Below the pieces are notes generated by a model. It made no database searches and was not told the DNA's origin. It saw only the letters and a program-made list of their open reading frames with translations. This document shows, in pieces, positions 45,336 to 60,300 of a stretch of 64,000 nucleotides of DNA; the first letter of the stretch is position 1; each line of letters begins with the position of its first letter. The stretch is from Hetaerina americana (taxonomy: Eukaryota > Arthropoda > Insecta > Odonata > Calopterygidae), in the NCBI GenBank assembly GCA_022747635.1, contig JAKTNV010000061.1, positions 744,001-808,000 of the forward strand, read 5' to 3'. The translations under genes and the position numbers were made by a program.

Positions 45336-48300
45336 ATGGCCACCGTGAATGTTTTTCTGGTGTAAATAAAAATAATTTGCATTCGTGTGAGAGAAGAGGA
45401 GGTACTGTCAATCTCTTCATTTATTTTCCTAGGGCATCTCCTTGACCGCTAGTGCAAGGACAAGCAATTTATCCCTGTCATGTACCCAACTTCGCACAGT
45501 TTCTACCGATTTAATATATCCCGGAGAAGTCACTTTCGGAAAAATACTAATAGCTAACAGAGGTGAAATTGCATGTCGAGTGATTCGCACAGCAAAAAAA
45601 ATGGGCATTAAAACTGTGGCCGTGTATTCATTACCGGATTATAGAGCGGTAAGATGGGACTTACGTTCAACTTAATAAATATCCCCCCTGTAATGTTTGT
45701 GAAGACAGAAGACCTACATTAGCTTCGATCTGTATGTTACAAACATTCTAGATGCATGTCAAGCTTGCCGATGAAGCAGTTTGCATTGGACCGGCCTCGC
45801 CTCGTGAGTCTTATTTAAACATTGAAAGCATTCTCAAAGTGGTGAAGGACACTCGGGCAGAAGCTATCCATCCCGGATATGGATTCCTCTCCGAAAATGG
45901 AGCATTTGTGACAATGCTGGTAAGAACTCCAACGAAAAAGAGAACTATCCCCGGCACCAAAGGGAAATTGTAAGACAAGGTTTTAAAACTGTCTGAAGGT
46001 ATCTTATTGATGCAGGCTTGTGTTGGCACTTTTTGTTCGAAGATTGGTTCTTGGATGTGTTCATGACCAATGCATCGGAAATTATGAAATGCAAAATGTT
46101 ACACACGTAAAGCCAAGGTTATCAAATGTAATCAAACCCATTGTTTTAGAATTTTCCCTAGTGATTTTGAATCAAATTTAAGGCTTAGTGGCACTGAACT
46201 TCCACATGAAAAGGAATGAAGTATAAATCATATGAAGAAAGCACTTCATATTGAGGAAGTATGGCAAAACCGATAGGTAATCTTCTGGATCAAATGCACT
46301 CGCCCAATTGTGTCATTTTGAATTATCTTAAACTGTTCCAACTTAAACCCTGCTAAGTGCTATTTACCTGAGGATGAGGGATGCCCATGGAACTGAACCC
46401 ATTAACATGGACCAGTGAGAAGCCATTCCATTAATACCAAATATATTTTATCCTTGGACATTTTGGGGAAAAGTCAACCCTCCAAAATTTTCCATACTTA
46501 TTACCCTACAGCAATAAGCAGTCCATGTGGAAGATGCATCAACATTTTCAAATTTCACCGCTATCATAATTTAATAGTCAACCATTTAGGGTAGGTCTTG
46601 GATGGACACAGACTAAAAATGCTCTGCATCCATTTTTCTTGCCTCCTTTGAATTTCTGCCGATAATGTTTTGTCTTCTTTCCCCCTTGCATAATACTTTT
46701 TCCTTTCCTTCAATTTTACCTTTTCTATCCTTCTCCACACCCACACCTCAAAGTCCTCCAATTCACATCAGTCATCTTACTTTTCATTAAGTTTCTATCG
46801 TTTACAAAGCTAACTGTGCGCTTACGAAACTATTTATATTACCAATTTTTCACTAATCTTTTCTAAACATACTTCTCTTTATGAGCCTATCATCAATTCC
46901 CTCCTTGTAAAAAAGATCATGCCTTCAGCAATTTTTCTTCTTATTTCCCTAATACTTGGACCATCTCTTTTCAAAACACTTTCAAGATAGGTAAACTGTT
47001 GCATCTGCTCTAGTTATAGCCCTCCAATTTCACATATAAATTAGAATTTTTCTTTCTCAAAAGCATTGTAATCTTTTGAACATTCTGATCTGACTGAGTT
47101 TTCCAACTTATTCCTCCATAAAATTAACTCCAGGCAGCCCTGTCTAATTGCTACCTTAGCATATCCCCTTCTACTCTAATTGCAGAGTCACACCTGGCAT
47201 AACAGCCAGAAGATACTAGCATTACTAGCGTTTTTTGAGCATTTCTTTAATTGCTAATTACATAGTTTTCCATTTTGTCTTAATGATGAAAGGGCCTCTG
47301 AGTAGTAAAAGCCCCAGCACATCAGCATCAGGCAAGATCCAACAGTTAATAGTGGAGGGATACGGTTATCTGAGCATCGGGAAGAACATTGGAAAAAATG
47401 CTAAAGAAATATCACCCAGCATGTTGTTATAACCATTGACCCATCGCTACCATCTGAACTGCAATGGATTCAACTACAAACCATGTATTGCTACCCTTTG
47501 ATTTACTCTTTTTGTGGAGATGCAACAATATGAAACAAGGAAGGGAAAAATAACTTTAAGGAAACTATAGTAGTAGTTTTTATGGGAGGCAACTGACAGC
47601 TAAGGTCATTTGTGCCATTGGGGATGGGCAGGAAAGAATGAAGGGTTAAGAGAAACCTGGCGTCAGCATTAGCCTTCTCTTAACAATAGGCGCCAAGGGG
47701 TCCGCAGCTTAATGTCCCATCCAACGGATGGCATACTCACTCAAAGTGTCCTCCACAAAGCACCTTAAGTTTGGATTGAGATACTACTGAAAAATATTTG
47801 ACGTCAGAGATTCAAACCCAGGCCCCCTGGGTGGGAAGCCAGTATGATAGCCATAGCACCATCTCGATCCCCTTGAAGGAGACTGTCAGGGAATTGAACA
47901 ATTCTATCATCATCTTATGTCAATGCTCTTTAATGAGTAATTTAGTTAGACGGATGGCAGTGCTATTTCTATAAAGTATTTTCAAAAGAATGACATCTTA
48001 AAAACCACTTCAGGGTAGTTTTATAGATTATTATTCATTTCTATCCAACAGGGTCATGTAACCATAGATATATTCATGAAAACACATGAATAGTGATCGC
48101 AAAACATAAATATATTACAACTTATCCTCCAAAAATTCACATACACTTAATTATACTTTACTTTCCAAGAGTAGCTCTCTTTTAAAAAGTTTGAATGATG
48201 AAATAGACTGGATATGTCAAGGAATCTTAATAAATATAATAGATGCTGAGTGGTGTGGCCCTTTGAAGCACAGATTAAAAGAATACTGATTGATGTTAAT

Positions 48301-51300
48301 ATTATTTTTCCCATGGATGTCATATTTATGAATTATAGTATTTACCGGGAAAAAGGTGAGGATGATGAATTCTTGCCAACATGACTTCAGGGTTTAGGAA
48401 GAGTTAAAATTTGATGAGAGAAAAATACTGGCCATCACTCCACAATCCATCGTCCTTGTGACAAAAAGGAATTAGAAGAAATAGTGGAATTCCCCCTAAA
48501 CATAATGCCATGTACAAGGTGAGCTTGCCTTTTAGGATAACAGAGTCTAATAAGTGTGCCAACTGTTGTTATAGGGGATAACTTTCTGATCATGAAAACA
48601 CTTATAACCAGTTTCTTAGCCAATTCTGGTGCATGAAGTCCAGCATTTGTTTTTTATGAAGCCCAAGAAATTTCCATGAACTTAGTAATGTGAAAGGCAT
48701 ATTAATAGTTAAATCACCTCAAGGATCAGCTCCATTGGTAAGAAAAAGAATATAGGAAGTTTAATCATTATTTAAAATAATGCTAATGGAGTCACACCAT
48801 CTCTTTGCATAATGTTGTTATATGATCATTCAAATCAGAATTTTTACATTAAGATTTTAGGTTGTAGGTATTGTCAGCGTACAAAACTGGCAAATTCACA
48901 AGGGCGATTCAAAAAGTAAGGTTTCCCTTTTTTTTCATGAAAAATCAAATTTATTCTCAACTTTGCGTGCATTGTTGGAAAGGTTGAGCATCTGGCTATT
49001 TTCTACCTAGTCACCCTGACGATCGATCACTTTTTGCATCCTTGTAAGCAATATAAATGATGGTTTCTGGCGTAACTTTATCAATCAATCAATTCATATT
49101 GGGAATGAAAAATAGTTACTTTGTGATTCCATTGAAAAATTTTTATAGAAATTTTTCAGTGGAATCCCATAGTTACTATTTTTCATTTCATTGTAAGCAG
49201 CTTTTTAATACCAGTGTTGTACCTTTCTCCCGCCACGTCAACGAAGCCAACTGATGACTGCTTCTTGCACTTCCTTATCTGACTTGAATTACTGTCCTCC
49301 AAGGGGTTTTTTGAGAGTGGGAAACAAATGGTAGTCGCTGGGGGCAAAGTCCGGGCTGTAAGGAGGGTGGTCGATGATATCCCAGCCGAATTCATTGAGT
49401 AGGATTGTCCTTTGATGTCACACGTGCATGTTGGTGTGGACGTGCATTGTCATGATGCCAACACACTCCTTTGGTGAGACACCTTGTTGTAACTGAGGAC
49501 CTCTGACACAATATTCTTCACGGAGAAGTGGTCACTCTCTTCATTAAGGCCTTCCTTTATCTCATGAAGGGTAAATCTCCGGTTATTTCGCACCATCTCG
49601 TTAATTGGAGCCACCATTGATTCTGGCAAACTTGGCCGCCCCAGCCTGCTCCGCCCCGGCCTGCTCATCGTGGACGTTTTCCCGGCCATCAAAAAACTCC
49701 CTGCACCACTTCCACATGATGTCCATACACTTCTCACCGTACACTTCCAATAAATTGGGATGAATTTTTATCGGAGAAGCAGTCGTCAGTTGGCTTCGCG
49801 ACGCAGCCGGAGAAAGGTACGATGCCGGTATTAAAAAGCTGCTTACAAGGATGCAAAAAGTGATTGGTCGTCAAGGTGGCTACAAATGAAAATAAATAGC
49901 TAAATGCTCAACCTTTCCAATGATGTATGCAAAGTTGAGAATAAATTTGATTTTTCATGAAAAAATAATAGGGGACCTTACTTTTCAAATTGCCCTCGTA
50001 GTAAGAAGCCTTGTGAAACACCAACATTGATTGTCATTGGACTGGAGCTAACCAGTTTGCATCTACCAGATGTTTAATAGGTGTAACTAACATATTGTGA
50101 TCTATCATTCAGAGAAGATATAAGCCAATTGGGTGGATGGCCAGAAATTCTCACGCAATAAAGGTTTCATTTAAGAATAGTATGCTATTATAAGTACAGG
50201 TATGTATTTTTAAGGTCAAGATAAATGTCCATATTGTGCTTGTGGTTTAATCCTTGTAATTAAGTATGTTATCAATATGTTGGAAAATAGCAGTTGTTGT
50301 TTACCTGCCTGTTGCAGCAATGTGGAATAGTTTCATGTGGTTTGCAAAGATGTTTTTTGCCAATCAATGAAATTTATAAAAAAATATTTGTCTAATTTAA
50401 ATTTAGGAATACTGAAATAATTGGACATTTTTTTCTACTTTGAACCCATATGTGAAATATCTGAATATCTGTTGAGGTACATTCTTAATTAGTTAGCATA
50501 TGATATGGAAAATGACCTATAAAATCATTGTCATGGACCTTTGAATTACACAATAACTCAATAAGGAAAGAATGTAAGTACACTTTATGAATGAAGAAAT
50601 TGAGATGAATGCAAAAGAACACACAGATAAGGAGGAGCTTTTTACTGAAATCATTGTCACTTATGTAATCCACTCTCCATTTGAACTAGCATATTCAGCA
50701 AAAGCTTTAACCTTTTGCACCAATTTATCTTGGGAACCACAAAGGCTTCCTGGGAGTGCACCACGGAAACTTTGTCAACACTTGACAGCATAGAAGACTA
50801 ACTGAAAACTCTACTGATGTGGCAAACCCTTGGGCAAGACTGTAAGCAAATTTGATGTATTGCTAGGAGGGGGGGGGGGCGGAGGTTTAGGCATGACATG
50901 CAAGTATATATGAGCTATTTACCCTCCTACTTTCGTTCAGGTATCATGACTCGTGGTTTTGGAAATCATAAAATTGACATGCATTAATATTTAGGCAAGT
51001 GTCACATATAACATTTTCATGTATCTCCATTGATTGACTTAGTAAAAATGTCTGATGCAACTGATTTCATGATCTTACTTCTTACATTTCTAGTTTTGAG
51101 TTCAAATTCAATTTACAATGCAACAAATATTCTTCTAGAGATTTTGCTATCATATTTATTTCAAGGAAGAATTTGGAGTCACTTTCATTGGACCATCAGC
51201 TCAAGCTATTACTTTTATGGGTGATAAACTGCAATCAAAACGATTAGCAAAGGCTGCCGGAGTCAATACCATTCCAGGTAAAGAAACCTCTTCTTACTGC

Positions 51301-54300
51301 AGACTTCTGACTTGAACACAAATGTCATTCAATGTGAGGTAACCATTTTTGCATTTCCCCTCAGGTTAAAGTATGTTTCCTTTCACTTAAAGATTTTTAG
51401 ATGATCTAATTCTGCTGGTTAAATGCAATTATCATTCTGTGTTTTGGTAAACCTGTATTTATAGATGTTAAATGCACTTTCAAGTAGTAATTGTCACAAA
51501 TTATAATTCTACAAAAATGATACCTGGACTCTTACTCAGTTTGAAGCCAAATTAATTATTTGATCGAAATCTGATGTGGTCAGTAATATAATTTCTCCAT
51601 CCTTGTAATAAGGCCACTTTAAAGACTAAATTGAAGTATTTTCATGTAAATTAAATATTCTTATTGTATAAAACTGTGTTCTGTATAATATTGTTGATTT
51701 GTTGCGAATAGAATCCCTGAAAATTGATGAATAAATTACCTTTTTCTAAAGTCATTAAAATATGCAGTCATTATTCCATACTGAAATCATTCACACATCT
51801 TGACTCAATTAATAATTACCATAAAAATGCTGGCAATATGTGTAGTGATTAAGTATACATTGACTGGCTTCAAGAGTCAACTCGCTCATGAGCAAGCCAG
51901 TGTGAGTTACCTCTGACATTGAGTTACCTTTCCCCTCACTATTTTCATTAAACATTTCTATTTTCATCATTTGATGAATCCTTTAATGGATGGCACAGTT
52001 ACTGATATTGCCTACTCTTTAAGTGAATTACATGTATTTGGATTGGGCTCTTAAAAAAACCAGAAAATCCCTTCAGTAAGATTTTAGGTTGCATGTATTG
52101 TCAAGTCAAAAACACCACACTGATATATTGTAATTGATTTTCTATCCTTTTTTTTTAACTAAAAATGCTTGATTAAGTCAAGTAGCTTGACTGGCTAAAG
52201 CACTCGACCGGACATTGAGGGATCTGGGTTCGAATCCCGGTCAAGGCGAATGATTTTTATGCTCTGAAATTGTTGCATTTAAGTGTGAACTACTTTAAAA
52301 CAAAAATTTTAATGTTTCTATATAAAAAGCTCTCTTGCTTCACTGGGGACCCACCCATGATTTTTGAGATATGTGCCAGTCTGCCAGTTGTTGTGCATGA
52401 CTGATTGATGTTGCCACTCTATGTCACTTTGCACCAGCAGATAAATTCAACCTGTCCAAATTATTGATTTAAAGGATATGTTCATCTTAATTAGCAATTC
52501 TTATTAGCTCCAGCTTTATTAGCAATTCTGATTTTGCAATTAACTTCCCCTAATGTTTCAGAAAGTTTTATAAAGTTCTTTACTTGCTGCAAACCCTCAA
52601 AATTAAATTTATTCAATCTCTTTATGAGGTTATTTAATATGATTATTTGCATTACTGAGTTACTCTATTGCTTTGTCTGCATTCCATACCATGCCTTTTA
52701 ATTTCATTTTTCCATAACTTTGCAGCCAATTGAATGTGAATGTATAACACAAGCACAGTTCACAGTGTCATATTTAAAAGAACCCATTAAATATTTTAGC
52801 CCTCGCAATTTTTAAAGATGGTGACTGATAGTCTTCATAAAGTTATTGGCATTATTTCACTACGCATTCCCAAACCAATTCTCAATGAAGTTCAGATATT
52901 TTATTTCAACTTCATATGACAAATAATGTTGGCAGGGATATCTTTGGCATAAACCCTTCATTTATAATTCTTAGTAATGCCATACCTTGCTTGATATTCC
53001 TCACTTCTAGCAGGGTATTAAGAATCATTGGGTGTGCAAGAGGTATCACAAACGGTCAAGGCCTAAGGACCTCATATAATGGCCACTGTGGCTTTTTATT
53101 AGAATTGAAGACGATTTAAATGTTAAATTTAATTTTTCCTCGTTTTTTTACTATAGGATTTGATGGGATCATTCAAGATGCTGACCATTGTGTGGAAGTA
53201 TCTCGTCAAGTGGGCTACCCAGTAATGATCAAGGCATCTGCTGGGGGCGGTGGGAAAGGAATGAGGATTGCCCAGAATGATTGTGATGCCAGGTGAGAAT
53301 TGATTATTATGTTATTTTTTTGATGGAGTAGGATCGAGTGAGGGGGGGCTATCATTTATTCAGAACAATATAGGCTTTAAGAGGCAGGATTTCTTCTATG
53401 ATGTAACTCTAGGTATTGAGATTTCTAGCAGTTTGTGGTTAGTGTTTTTGCATGGCACCATCCAATCATGTCAGTAATAGCAGGTATGTAGAAGTTTTGA
53501 TGTGTATTTTGATTTTAGGAGATATGATGTGCCACTTGCATATAGAAATGAGTTGCTATCTAGGACTGAACTTGGATATTTTGTGATGAGTTATCAATGT
53601 AATTGGCCATAAACAGTGTCTTCCAGTTATTTTCCTGGAACATCTAGCGTCATTTGCTGTGTTAAAGTGGAGATATTCACATCATTGGTATCTTTGTAAT
53701 GTGATCTTTGGGCAAATAATATGTATTGTTAGTATTATGATGAAATTTGATATTTTTTAGGGAGGGCTACAGGATATCAACCGAAGAGGCCACTACTAGC
53801 TTTGGTGATGGCAGGATGCTGGTGGAGAAATTCATTGAGAAGCCACGTCACATAGAAATTCAAGTGTTGGCTGACAAACATGGCAACGTCATCCATTTGA
53901 ACGAAAGAGAATGTAGTATACAGAGGAGGAATCAAAAGATCATTGAAGAAGCTCCAAGGTTTGACTTTTGATATATGTACACCTTTTTATTTTTTCTGTT
54001 ATTTTCATCAGTTCCCTTAGTGGATTCAATCTGTATGTGTAAAGAGTCTGCCATTCTCTTTAACTTAATTGAATAGGACGTCTAGATTTCAGAGAGATCA
54101 TGCTGTTTTTATTTGAAATCTCCCTCAGTGTTTTCTTGGATGAGAAGACACGAACTTCTATGGGTGAACAGGCCGTTTCTCTCTGCAAGCAGATTTGTTA
54201 TTCTTCAGCTGGCACTGTGGAATTCTTAGTGGACCAAAACAGAAATTTTTATTTCCTTGAGATGAATACTCGACTTCAGGTGGAACACGCCATCACCGAG

Positions 54301-57300
54301 TGCATAACTGGGGTGGACTTGGTTCATCAAATGATACGCATAGCCAAGGGTCAGTGATTGGCTACGTTTTTGATATTTAATAAAAATGCTTTGTATGCAG
54401 CTGTGTGTTTTGTTATCTGTGAAACAGACCTTTGCTAGCCCCTTGTACTTTAGAGGTTAACTCTTCTCCATTGTTTTTGTATGTGTGTTTGTAAGTTTTC
54501 ATCATAGGTCAATGACTGTGGACTCAATATAAGTTCATTTTCTTGCCGAATTAAAAGTATCTACTAACGTAAAGCTACATTTGAGAACAAGTTATATTTA
54601 AGAATTTTCAGTGCATGGGAAGATGTTCCCCCAATCTCGAATGTGTGATTGGCATGTGCCATAGGATTTAGTACAAGGTGTCCTCCACCCTCGCCTATCA
54701 AATCAACCTTCAAGTTGATTTCTGAGATTGGTTTTGCCTTTTTGAAATTACCACATCCATCAAGGATTGTCTGTGCACAATTTCACCAAGCATTAAAACC
54801 CTGGTTGTTTCTGTGATGTTAGCACGAGTTATTCCTGGCCAGAGTATCAATCAAATCATTTGTAGAAATATTTTGCATTATCTAAGATTGCAGTTTGTCT
54901 ACAGTGCCCCAAAAGTGTCTTCTGTAAACTGGCACCACAAGAATGTGCCTTTTTGATTGGCTGTTGATGCCCAGGAATTCTTGTTCAACTATGATAATCT
55001 AGTGGTTAATTACTTAATCATGCCATATGGTACTTCTTCCTTTTCCCCTGATCAAAGTGTAACATTAAGTTTAGCATCAAAAATTTTGCATTCATCAAAA
55101 CATAATACTGCAGCCAGAGAGTCACAAAATGCAGTCTTTCAGTTAAGCTTTGAAAAGTGAAAATATTGCTGTATTAATTTCATAAAGTCGGGAGGATCAT
55201 ACTGTGAAGGGAGTAATAAAATGCGAATAACATTGAATATATGTGATTTTCGTCCATAGTATATGTGTTGGATGTTTGGGACATCTCTGGTTACTAGCCT
55301 TAAAGGATAGCGCCAGTAAATATTCTCCTTTTTCACCAATAATTGCAGTTGGACATTACCACCCAAGAATCTGAGCTACTTTGATTATAGTGGTCCTGTT
55401 TAACACTTGGGTTTTGATACATTTTGCAAAACAAAAATTATGTATATTACATATGGGCTGGATTCGTGATTCCTGTTGATTAGTGATTCCTGCTGGTGTA
55501 AGCTTGCGATGTTTATGTGCACTTAATGCACCTTTGCTGCAATGTTAGTTTTAGCAATCAAAATGAAAACTGCTTGGAAGGTTTCATAACTAGTGTTACC
55601 CATTCCCCCACATGTTGCCTATCGTATTTTACTCTTACCAGTCCCTCCAGCTCTATATAGGGTGGGAGCTGTGTAGTGTTATGCAGGAACATTAGTTAAC
55701 ATTAGCAATACATTAATGGTTTGCAGAAAACAGCAGGCAATGTGTTTTTATGTAATAAATGCTATTTCATACTACCATTTTTGATTTGGTTATCTCAATC
55801 AGTGAACTTCGCCATGTTGCTGTAAAAAATATTAATTCCCAGAAAGTAGAAAACTTAATTTCTGTGTCAATGACATGAATAAGTTAATATTTTGATTCAA
55901 ATCTATCAATGATATGGAACATTTTTGGGAGAGGTGCTCAATTGAGGGCACTCAAATGCTAGTTGAGTGCAGCGTTTATTTTCATTGGAGTGATGCAAGA
56001 GAATATGGCACTGAGACAGTAATGGTAGAACGCAATGAAAGCATCTATGTATGGTGACCATGATAAATATGTAATCTGAATCTAATATCCAGCCTGTTTG
56101 AATAAACATGGAATTTGGATATTTCTATCAGTATTCAGTAGAATGCCTCACCTTTATTTGTAGAATTTTCTCTCACTCTACTCTTGTGTGACCAAGGTGA
56201 TTTTATTGGGTCTGAGTTAATGCTGACCTAAATTTTTTGAACCTTGCAAATGTTGTTAAATGATCAATTGTGATACATTTAATTTTGTGTCTCTTCATTG
56301 GAGAACATGGCTATTATTATGCTATTCATAACTCACTACTTCACGTAATTTTGCCTCATGCAAGAACCGTTTAAAGCTAAAGAGAAACCTCTCCCCATCA
56401 TGGCTAGGCTATAGCTCCATCTCATCTGCCTTAATGAAGAGTGAATGCATCTCTTTCATACAGCGTTGTCCTCTGCTAGAAACTTGGATACAAAACCCTC
56501 TGCCAGAGTGGCTTTGTATCCAAGCTTACTCATTTGCTAGAAAATATCCAGCCTAAATTTTCTATAATTTGGAAGTATTGGATCCGTTGTTTAGTTGATC
56601 TATTTGAAATCATGGAGGGTGATGCAATGCATTGACTGGATGGTTTTTGTTAATAATAATGATTTGCATTCTAATACTAAAGGTTGGTGCTAGTAGATAT
56701 AGCTGTATAAAGTGTTTGAAATTTCATAGATGAATAGGGATTGATATTTATGGCTAGACCATTGTGAATGGTTTAATATAAAATTGCATTTAGACATATA
56801 TGAACCCAGATTGGATAACAAGATTGAGCTTCAAATTAAACCTTAATTATTGATATATTGTCATTTATTGGAGTCCAGTTCCACTACTTCGTTCAAACAA
56901 CACACCTTATACTGCAATAAAATTAATAAAAATTCAGAATGAAAGTAAATTTGAAATATGTGAGGGTACAATTTCCCCTTCCTGGCAGATGGATGAGTGT
57001 GAAAACAATGAATTGCTCATTACACCCTAGACTAAACATATACATTTAAAAAATTATTTTGATTCAAATCATAAAATATGTCATTTTTAAATATGCCTAA
57101 TTTTTTGTAATTCCCGTATTCTGCTGAATTTGTTGCAATTTTTTCATTGTGATGATTCTGTTGAATTTTATGTTTTTCCAGCGGTGGAAAAATATTCACA
57201 GATTATTTCAAGATTGCACCTTATGGATACTATTTTTATTCTTTCCCCAGGTCATCCCCTACAACTTAAGCAAGAAAATGTTTCCATTCATGGTTGTGCT

Positions 57301-60300
57301 ATTGAAAGTCGTGTTTATGCTGAAGATCCTTTTAGGGATTTTGGACATCCCTCAGTGGGGAGACTGTATCAATACATGGAACCAACACACTTAAATAAGG
57401 TGATAAAACAGTGTTCATTCTAATGAAATAATTATAAAGACCTTGCTAATACTTTCAGATAATCAAGTGTAACCTGATCCCCACTGGAGTGCCATGTGGA
57501 GAGCACTTAAAGTGAAATATCCCTTCCTCCACCCTTCCTCCCATCCCTGAGCATCCTATCCATACTGAAATACCCTCATCTATCTCTAAGGGTGTACATG
57601 ATCTCAGCTGTCGATAGCCTTCCCTAATAACTTATACAAATAGAGCTAAATTCTCCAATTTCACTTGACCAAGTTACATCACTGTCTGTGGACATAGGAA
57701 TTCAGTGGTTTCACTTATCTTGCTGTCCCTGACCCCCATCCAACTCCCAACATACATGGCCTAAATCTCGATCTGTATTTTTAAGTACCCAGTTGGTTGA
57801 AATGAAGATAGTTTGGTTTTTCTTAATAATTTGTTTAGTTTAATGTAGTATCTTCAATTCTATTAAACTATTGAAGCATTTTCACTTTGAGGGATTTTCA
57901 GTAGTTATAGGATAGATAAATTCACAATATGTTCAGTATACACAGAGATTTTTGTAGCTCCCCAAGGAGGATTGGTAGGATAATATTTTTTCATGGTATC
58001 CATAATGTGCATTGAGAGTACCACTCATGTTACATGTACGTCAGTGACTTTGGCCATTATAATATTTTCTCCTTATCACACATGAAATCAATTTGTTATC
58101 TTGCATCTCATTTTGATTTTCGGTCTCTTAGGAGAGCAAAACAGCCCCGGAGAGGAATAGCATATGGATTCTGTTTAGAGGGCCTGGGTTCAAATCTAGG
58201 TGATTCTGCACAATCCATGTTTCACTCAAGTTGTGTCATTTTTATAAGTAGTAGATCTCAGGAAATCATCAGGATTTCAGGGAAAGAAACTGACCATGCT
58301 TATTGTCCTGTTAGTGTGTGAATTTCACTCACTGTTTGGGATAGTACAAGGGATCTTGTCCAGCCTCACCTATGGAGCTAGCCGTTACATTGATAACTGT
58401 GGTTACTTATTGGTATTGCCTCTAATGAACCCCTGGCGAGTGCATGTTTTCTATCTATGAGATATAACACACTAGGTGGAGAACCATTAATTTACAAGCT
58501 AAAAAAAGAGCCCTTTTTCTTTGAAATCAGGAATTTAAATCGGTTATTGTTTCTGTTTATTTCAATTGGCAGGTACGTTGTGACAGTGGGATGGAGGAAG
58601 GCAGTGAGATCAGTTTGTACTATGATCCAATGATTTGCAAACTGGTATGTTATGGAAGCACAAGGAAGGAAGCCATTGAGACCAGCATCAAAGCTATGGA
58701 TTTATTTGTAATTCGAGGTGAGTGTATATACACTGTGTAGAAGACTCATGTTTCAACAACTGAAACAAAGAGTTTTCTACAATGTTGTCAAATAGGAATT
58801 AGTTGACCAACAAATCTGTGTTGGCATGTATTTCAGTTTGCAGAGGTCTGTAAAATGACAGAGAGTTGTTAAGAAATATCTGATTTTTGAGCATTTGAAG
58901 TTCTTATCTATGAATTATTTTGGAAAAGTAATTATTTGTGCCATTGTTGTAAAGTTTTGTGAAGATTTTTTTAAAGTAGTGGTACTCCTGTTAATTAATG
59001 TCAACATGCTTTCCACTTCTTCTATGACTACCGGCTGTATGTAAACAGTTTAAAACCATGCTTACCACACTACCTAATTAATTTACAGTGGCTGTTGCCA
59101 TAATTTTTAATGCATAATTGGGGTGACCCTCAAAAGTCAACATATATATTTTCAATACTCATTCTTAGATTATCAAGCAGCAGTAAATATTGGTAATTTC
59201 CAAAGCATCATTTATATGTTGACCAAATCTAGGGCATTGCCCCCTTTTTTCAGATCTTGAAATATATTTGTCATGTAAATATTAAAGTCTAAAGGTTAAA
59301 ATGATAACAATCAGCAATTTTATTTTTTTTAAAGATATTGAGTTTTGTCAAATGCACTTCTCACAAGTTTACTTTAGAATATTTAGATAATGATATAGTT
59401 ACTTATTAAAATAGAAATTAAGCTACCCCTCTGTGTAAAGAAGAATATTAAAAGAGTGATTTAATTTGAGTGCAGTTACCTATGCCCCTGTTTTCAGCAC
59501 TAACTTCAACTAGACCAAAACTAATACTAATGGTATATCCCTCTATTCCATATTAATTAGGTGTTGCTCATAATATTCCTTTATTGAGGGATGTGCTGAC
59601 TGAAGAAAATTTTTTGAAGGGTAGCATTAGTACAGACTTCTTAAAAGTCACCTACCCTGAAGGTTACAAAGGAAAGCAAGTGTCTCACTGTGAGAAGATG
59701 AAATTATCAGCTATTGCAGCTAGTTTCTTTGCTCACAATGATCTCAGGTAAAAATTTGTACTTCTGCATGTATAGTTCACCTCTACCTATTATTCGAGGC
59801 TATGTTAATATTTTCCAAAATCAAGTTAAAAATATAGCATAAATAGGCCAACTAAAATGTTGATGTTATGTTATAATCAGTAAACATTACCTAATGAGGT
59901 CTGAAGACAACAGTGTCTAGATCTGAATGATAAAACCATTAATTTTTTAGCCTGCTAAATTACACTGCAATGATGTGAATTAATGTACTAGAAGTGCAAC
60001 TGAAGGTATATTAACCAATTTTCTATGTTGAGGCATAACTCCCATTTTTATTATTAATTTTCCATTTAAACATTTCCAATCATCTCTAAAGTGCCATTTA
60101 ATTACCAATTAATTAATATTCTTAATTAATCTCAATCTGAAACATATTCAATCATGATTACAAAACTGTGTTGACTTCTTAAACAAAAATACACACCATA
60201 AAAGTATCAGAGGCTGTAACATTATAATAAAAATAAAAATTGTGGAACCCATGATGAGGAAAATAATGAAAACCATTGGAACTTGCATCAAATGCATTAT

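Noticed and set aside
45811..46029. 72-codon minus-strand frame overlapping PCCA exon 3
   Set aside because: Antisense shadow of a well-supported coding exon.
52230..52245. Possible tRNA gene (perfect B box)
   Set aside because: The sequence around it does not fold into a convincing cloverleaf, and related copies at 28245 and 35005 show it is a SINE.
57149..57394. 81-codon frame overlapping PCCA exon 8
   Set aside because: A shifted frame of the real exon at 57251-57399.
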